From Chloroflexota bacterium (GTDB lineage: Bacteria > Chloroflexota > Dehalococcoidia > DSTF01 > RBG-16-68-14): a DNA stretch of 32,348 nt. Positions 29,078 through 32,348 of this stretch are shown in pieces; position 1 is the first letter of the stretch; every line of letters begins with the position of its first letter. A program made the translations under genes and the position numbers. Where the stretch lies: positions 1 through 32,348 of the forward strand of contig QIFC01000114.1 in assembly GCA_003228685.1 (NCBI GenBank). Reading direction: 5' to 3'. The notes under the pieces were generated by a model. That model did no database searches and had not been told where the DNA came from. It saw nothing but the letters and a program-made list of their open reading frames with translations.

Positions 29078-31864
29078 ATGGTGCAGAAAGCAGAAGTGAG
29101 CGGAACCTCAGGAGAATGGGCGGATGGCTACCGCGACAGGTGGAAGTGGGACAAGGTTACGTGGGGCAGCCACGCCGTAGATTGCTATCCCGGCGGTTGC
29201 CCGTTCCGCGTCTATACGAAGGACGGCAAGATCATCCGCGAAGAGCAGGCCGGCGTTCTGCCGCTGATCGACAAGAGCACACCCGACATGAACCCCATGG
29301 GTTGCCAGAAGGGTGCGTCTTGGTGCAACCTCCACTACAGCCAGGACCGCGTTACCACGCCTCTCAAGCGAGCAGGCGAACGCGGCGAAGGCAAGTGGGA
29401 AGAGGTCTCCTGGGACGAGGCGCTGACCGACATCTGCGATGCGATGCTGGACGCTGTCGAGGACCAGGGGTCGGAGTCGATTATCGTCCCCTTCACGCCG
29501 GAACTGGGCGCCGCCCCGGCCCGAGCCGCTACCGGCGCCATCGGCGCCTTCACCACAGACGGAAACGCCGAGTTCCAGGACTTCAGCCCCGGCTACCACA
29601 TCACGTGGGGCAAGTTCAACCCAATCTCATCCATGGACGACTGGTTCCTGGCCGAGCTGACACTGATCTGGCATGCCAACCCCGTCTATACGAACATTCA
29701 GTGGTACCACTACCTGGCCGAGTCCCGATACAACGGCGGCGAACTCGTCACCATCGCGCCCGACTACAGCCCCTCAGCAATCCACGCTGACTATCATCTC
29801 CCCGTCCGCATCGGCACAGACGCCGCGCTTGCGCTCGCGATGTGCCAGGTCATGATCGACGCGGGCATCTACAACAAGAAGTTCGTGCAGGAGCAGACGG
29901 ACCTATCGCTCCTGGTACGAAAGGACACGAAACGTTTCCTACGCGGCGATGATCTCGCGGATGGCTGGCGCGACGACCAGTTCTTCTGGCTTGACAGCAA
30001 GTCGAGCCAGATCGTGCCGGCGCCGCGTGGCACACTCGCTCTGGGCGACACCGACCCCTCGTTGGAGGGCTCACAGATGGCCCTGCTCTCGGATGGGTCG
30101 GAGGTAGAGGTCGAACCGGCGTTTGAGTTCCTGAAGCGAAACCTGAAGGACTATACACCCGAGAAGGCCTCGAAAATCTGCGAGATCCACCCTGGCACGA
30201 TCCGCAAACTGGCGCACAAGGTCGCGACGCGGAAGACCAAGATCTTCATCGGCTGGAACTCCGGCAAGTACTATCACGGCGACCTGATGGAGCGTTCGAT
30301 GGCGCTCCTGCTCGGCCTCAGCGGCAACTGGGGCAAGAAAGGCACGGGCACCCGCTCCTGGGGTATCTCCGGTTCGGCCGGTGGCGGCGCCGCGGCTAAG
30401 GACCGGCGCGGTTCGAAGGCTGCGTGGGAGGGACGCCGCCAGATGCTGTCGATGTTCCGGCTCCTCTCGGCCGACGACCCCACGATGACGCACGAGATCG
30501 CGGTCAACCGCGCCGCCTCCTCAGGCGCCGGTGGGCGCCTCGGCGGGCTCGGCAGAATGGGTCCGCCGGCGTTTCTCTGGTACAAGCAGTTCGGCTACAA
30601 GGAGCGCTGGAACAACAAGGAATGGCACGATCCTTCCATGAAGCGCGAGTTCAGCGAATACATGGATGAGGCGCTGGAGAAGGGCTGGTGGGACGCCGGC
30701 GCGGGCAACGTCTGGGAGGACACAGAACCTCGCGTCCTCATCGAAGCCGGCGGAAACATTCTTCGCCGCCAGCGCGGCGGCCAAGAGATGTTGCTCAAGC
30801 ACCTATGGCCGAAGTTGAAGATGATCGTCTCGATCGACTACCGGATCACGACCACGGGCATCTATTCGGACTACATCCTGCCGGCCGCCCAGCACTACGA
30901 GAAGTACGGCACCAGCATGCCATCGATCCACCACCTCAATACGGTGCTAATCGAGCCGGCCGCTCCGCCGCTGGGCGACTCCAAGTCGGACCGCCAGATC
31001 GGCCTGGCGATGCTGAAGAAGCTGGAGGAGCGAGCGAAGGCGCGCGAGATGACGGAGGTCACCGGCCGCGACGGCACCACCGTCAGCCTGGAAGGCCTCT
31101 GGGACAAAGCCACGCTGGACGGAGAGCTGGAGGACGACGAGGCCGCCTTCGACGAGAACATTCAGGACAACGCTACCTACGGCGTGTTGCCGCACGGCAC
31201 CAATCTAGAGACGCTCCGTCAGAAGGGAGCCGTGCGCTGGACCGCGTGGGGCGTGATGGGACACGGCCTGGCTCAGGCATCCACGATCAAACCGGACGAG
31301 GTGCACAACCCGTTCCGCTGGCATACGGAGGACAAGGTCCCCTACCCCACGCTCACGCGGCGCGCCCAGTACTACATCGACCATGAGTGGTTCCTGGAGG
31401 CCGGCGAGGAGTTGCCGGTACACAAGGAGACACCTCCGCAGGGTGGCAACGGCGAGTTCATGCTCACAAGCGGCCACAACCGCTGGAGCATTCACTCCAT
31501 GAACATGACGAACAACATCATCCTGAACACTCACCGCGGCGAGCCGTTCATGTTTATGAACAACAAGGACGCCGCCGCCAAGGGACTGGAGAACGGTGTA
31601 GAGGCGCGCGTCTTCAATGACGCCGGCTCCATGCTCATCTCCGTCAAGATCTCGCCGGCCGTCCGGCCGGGACAGGTGATTATCTACAACGGATTCGAGC
31701 CGTATATGCACCGCGGTTGGTACAGCCAGGCTGATATCGAGCCCGGCATCGTCAAGTGGTTAGGGATGGCGGGCGGCTACGGCCACCTTCAATACCGTCC
31801 GCTCGCCTGGCAGCCGATTCCCGCGGACCGAGCCGTCAATGTCGATGTGGAGAAGGCGACGTGA
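29078..31864 (+). CDS. Type II DMSO-reductase-family molybdoenzyme, catalytic alpha subunit
   Basis: A 928-residue molybdopterin-bis-guanine-dinucleotide enzyme of the group that includes NarG, NxrA, SerA, ClrA, DdhA and EbdA. The FS0 4Fe-4S ligands are H32-x3-C36-x4-C41 and C76, the His-first pattern of type II enzymes. The Mo-ligating Asp falls in MDDWF (D187 or D188), before LIWHANPVYTN. The C-terminal molybdopterin-binding domain starts near LTSGHNRWSIHS. Length fits the selenate/chlorate/DMS/ethylbenzene group better than NarG (~1200). No twin-arginine signal exists: an in-frame stop (TAG) lies 27 bases upstream of the ATG and GGAGGT is well placed. Substrate and direction are not determined. 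The beta gene follows after 56 bp. Confidence 0.92.
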   Translation: MVQKAEVSGTSGEWADGYRDRWKWDKVTWGSHAVDCYPGGCPFRVYTKDGKIIREEQAGVLPLIDKSTPDMNPMGCQKGASWCNLHYSQDRVTTPLKRAGERGEGKWEEVSWDEALTDICDAMLDAVEDQGSESIIVPFTPELGAAPARAATGAIGAFTTDGNAEFQDFSPGYHITWGKFNPISSMDDWFLAELTLIWHANPVYTNIQWYHYLAESRYNGGELVTIAPDYSPSAIHADYHLPVRIGTDAALALAMCQVMIDAGIYNKKFVQEQTDLSLLVRKDTKRFLRGDDLADGWRDDQFFWLDSKSSQIVPAPRGTLALGDTDPSLEGSQMALLSDGSEVEVEPAFEFLKRNLKDYTPEKASKICEIHPGTIRKLAHKVATRKTKIFIGWNSGKYYHGDLMERSMALLLGLSGNWGKKGTGTRSWGISGSAGGGAAAKDRRGSKAAWEGRRQMLSMFRLLSADDPTMTHEIAVNRAASSGAGGRLGGLGRMGPPAFLWYKQFGYKERWNNKEWHDPSMKREFSEYMDEALEKGWWDAGAGNVWEDTEPRVLIEAGGNILRRQRGGQEMLLKHLWPKLKMIVSIDYRITTTGIYSDYILPAAQHYEKYGTSMPSIHHLNTVLIEPAAPPLGDSKSDRQIGLAMLKKLEERAKAREMTEVTGRDGTTVSLEGLWDKATLDGELEDDEAAFDENIQDNATYGVLPHGTNLETLRQKGAVRWTAWGVMGHGLAQASTIKPDEVHNPFRWHTEDKVPYPTLTRRAQYYIDHEWFLEAGEELPVHKETPPQGGNGEFMLTSGHNRWSIHSMNMTNNIILNTHRGEPFMFMNNKDAAAKGLENGVEARVFNDAGSMLISVKISPAVRPGQVIIYNGFEPYMHRGWYSQADIEPGIVKWLGMAGGYGHLQYRPLAWQPIPADRAVNVDVEKAT

Positions 31865-31920
31865 GCTGCCCAGCAGTTTCGCACCGCCAAGTCACGGCAG
31901 ATGGAAGCGAGGTAAGTTAG

Positions 31921-32348
31921 ATGGGTACGATCACAGAGTCCAAACGACAGCTTGCATGGGTCTTTGACCTCAACAAATGCATCGGCTGCCAGACCTGCTC
32001 AGTCGCCTGCAAGGTTCTCTGGACGCAGGAACAGGGCGAAGAGCCGATGTGGTGGATGACGGTGAACACCAAGCCCGGCCTGGGTACGCCCAAGGGTTGG
32101 GAGGAGATGGGCGGCGGCTACAAGGATGGGAAGCAGACGCCCGGAAAGCTGCCCACAGCCGATGACTTCGGAGGCGGTTGGGACTACAACTACGACGAGG
32201 TACTCCGGGGCGGCAAGGGACGTGAGGTCCACCTGGAGAAAACCAAGGGCAACAAGAACTGGGGCATGAACTGGGACGAGGATGAAGGCGCGGGCGAGTT
32301 CCCCAACTCCTACTTCTTCTACCTTCCCCGCCTCTGCAACCACTGCAC
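31921..32348 (+). CDS. Type II molybdoenzyme beta (Fe-S) subunit, N-terminal part
   Basis: The first 142 residues of an NarH/DdhB/SerB/EbdB-like four-cluster ferredoxin subunit that carries electrons between the alpha subunit and a haem or membrane partner; it runs off the right edge. WVFDLNKCIGCQTCSVACK gives the first cluster ligands C20, C23, C26 and C30, and the next cluster begins at LCNHC at the very end. The segment with WWMTVNTKPGLGTPKGWEEMGGG resembles the EbdB/DdhB/SerB group. GAGGTAAG precedes the ATG. Confidence 0.92.
   Translation, partial: MGTITESKRQLAWVFDLNKCIGCQTCSVACKVLWTQEQGEEPMWWMTVNTKPGLGTPKGWEEMGGGYKDGKQTPGKLPTADDFGGGWDYNYDEVLRGGKGREVHLEKTKGNKNWGMNWDEDEGAGEFPNSYFFYLPRLCNHC

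Noticed and set aside
30688..31386. 232-codon plus-strand frame inside the molybdoenzyme alpha gene
   Set aside because: Out-of-frame shadow of a strongly supported gene, Arg/His/Gly-rich without motifs.

Overview
The window reads as a GC-rich bacterial chromosome segment, most likely from a Chloroflexota lineage (Dehalococcoidia-like), with Actinomycetota as the less likely alternative. This rests on gene content only: an F420-type nitroreductase, a DosS/DevS-like GAF histidine kinase, lipoproteins with Gly/Asp/Thr/Pro-rich stalks, a CsoR copper sensor, a b6-like cytochrome and a type II molybdoenzyme. No rRNA, tRNA, CRISPR array, transposase or phage gene was found. No marker gene fixes the taxonomy.

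Region 1 (1-9951, all minus strand). From the left edge: the N-terminal two thirds of a cyclopropane-fatty-acid synthase-like methyltransferase, then a compact copper/redox block. In transcription order (right to left) the block has a zinc-ribbon membrane protein, a SAM methyltransferase, a flavin reductase remnant, a SHOCT membrane protein, a DUF302 protein, a zinc-ribbon methyltransferase, a CsoR-type repressor, a fused b-type cytochrome, an anchored Ig-like protein, an acidic lipoprotein, a rhodanese protein, a CopA-type P1B ATPase with an N-terminal cupredoxin domain, and a 50-residue YHS protein. Most junctions are overlapping or short, so much of it is probably one operon for sensing, binding and exporting copper, with an unexplained membrane cytochrome in the middle.

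Region 2 (10058-18645, plus strand). A GAF-GAF histidine kinase overlaps its NarL-type response regulator by one base and keeps the two residues that hold and line the haem in mycobacterial DosS. Then come a stand-alone degenerate receiver, a geranylgeranyl-reductase-like flavoprotein, a run of very small proteins (zinc ribbon, HMA-like, 38-residue His/Met peptide, DUF2892) and an RND/MMPL exporter preceded by two palindromes. A small basic orphan protein follows.

Region 3 (18740-25882, mixed strands). TrmH-family RNA methyltransferase, GT-C membrane glycosyltransferase and a lipoprotein on minus; a long nitronate-monooxygenase-like protein and a Ddn-like nitroreductase on plus; a hemerythrin on minus. 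Three intergenic gaps here carry copies of one imperfect repeat of about 60 bp in the same orientation.

Region 4 (26556-32348, plus strand). Two translationally coupled radical SAM/SPASM enzymes (NirJ/AhbC-like and TIGR04053-like, both near the haem-modifying families) precede the alpha subunit and the start of the beta subunit of a type II DMSO-reductase-family molybdoenzyme (the NarG/DdhA/SerA/EbdA group). The alpha subunit shows no Tat signal. The cluster runs off the right edge, so its electron partner, chaperone and substrate cannot be read here.
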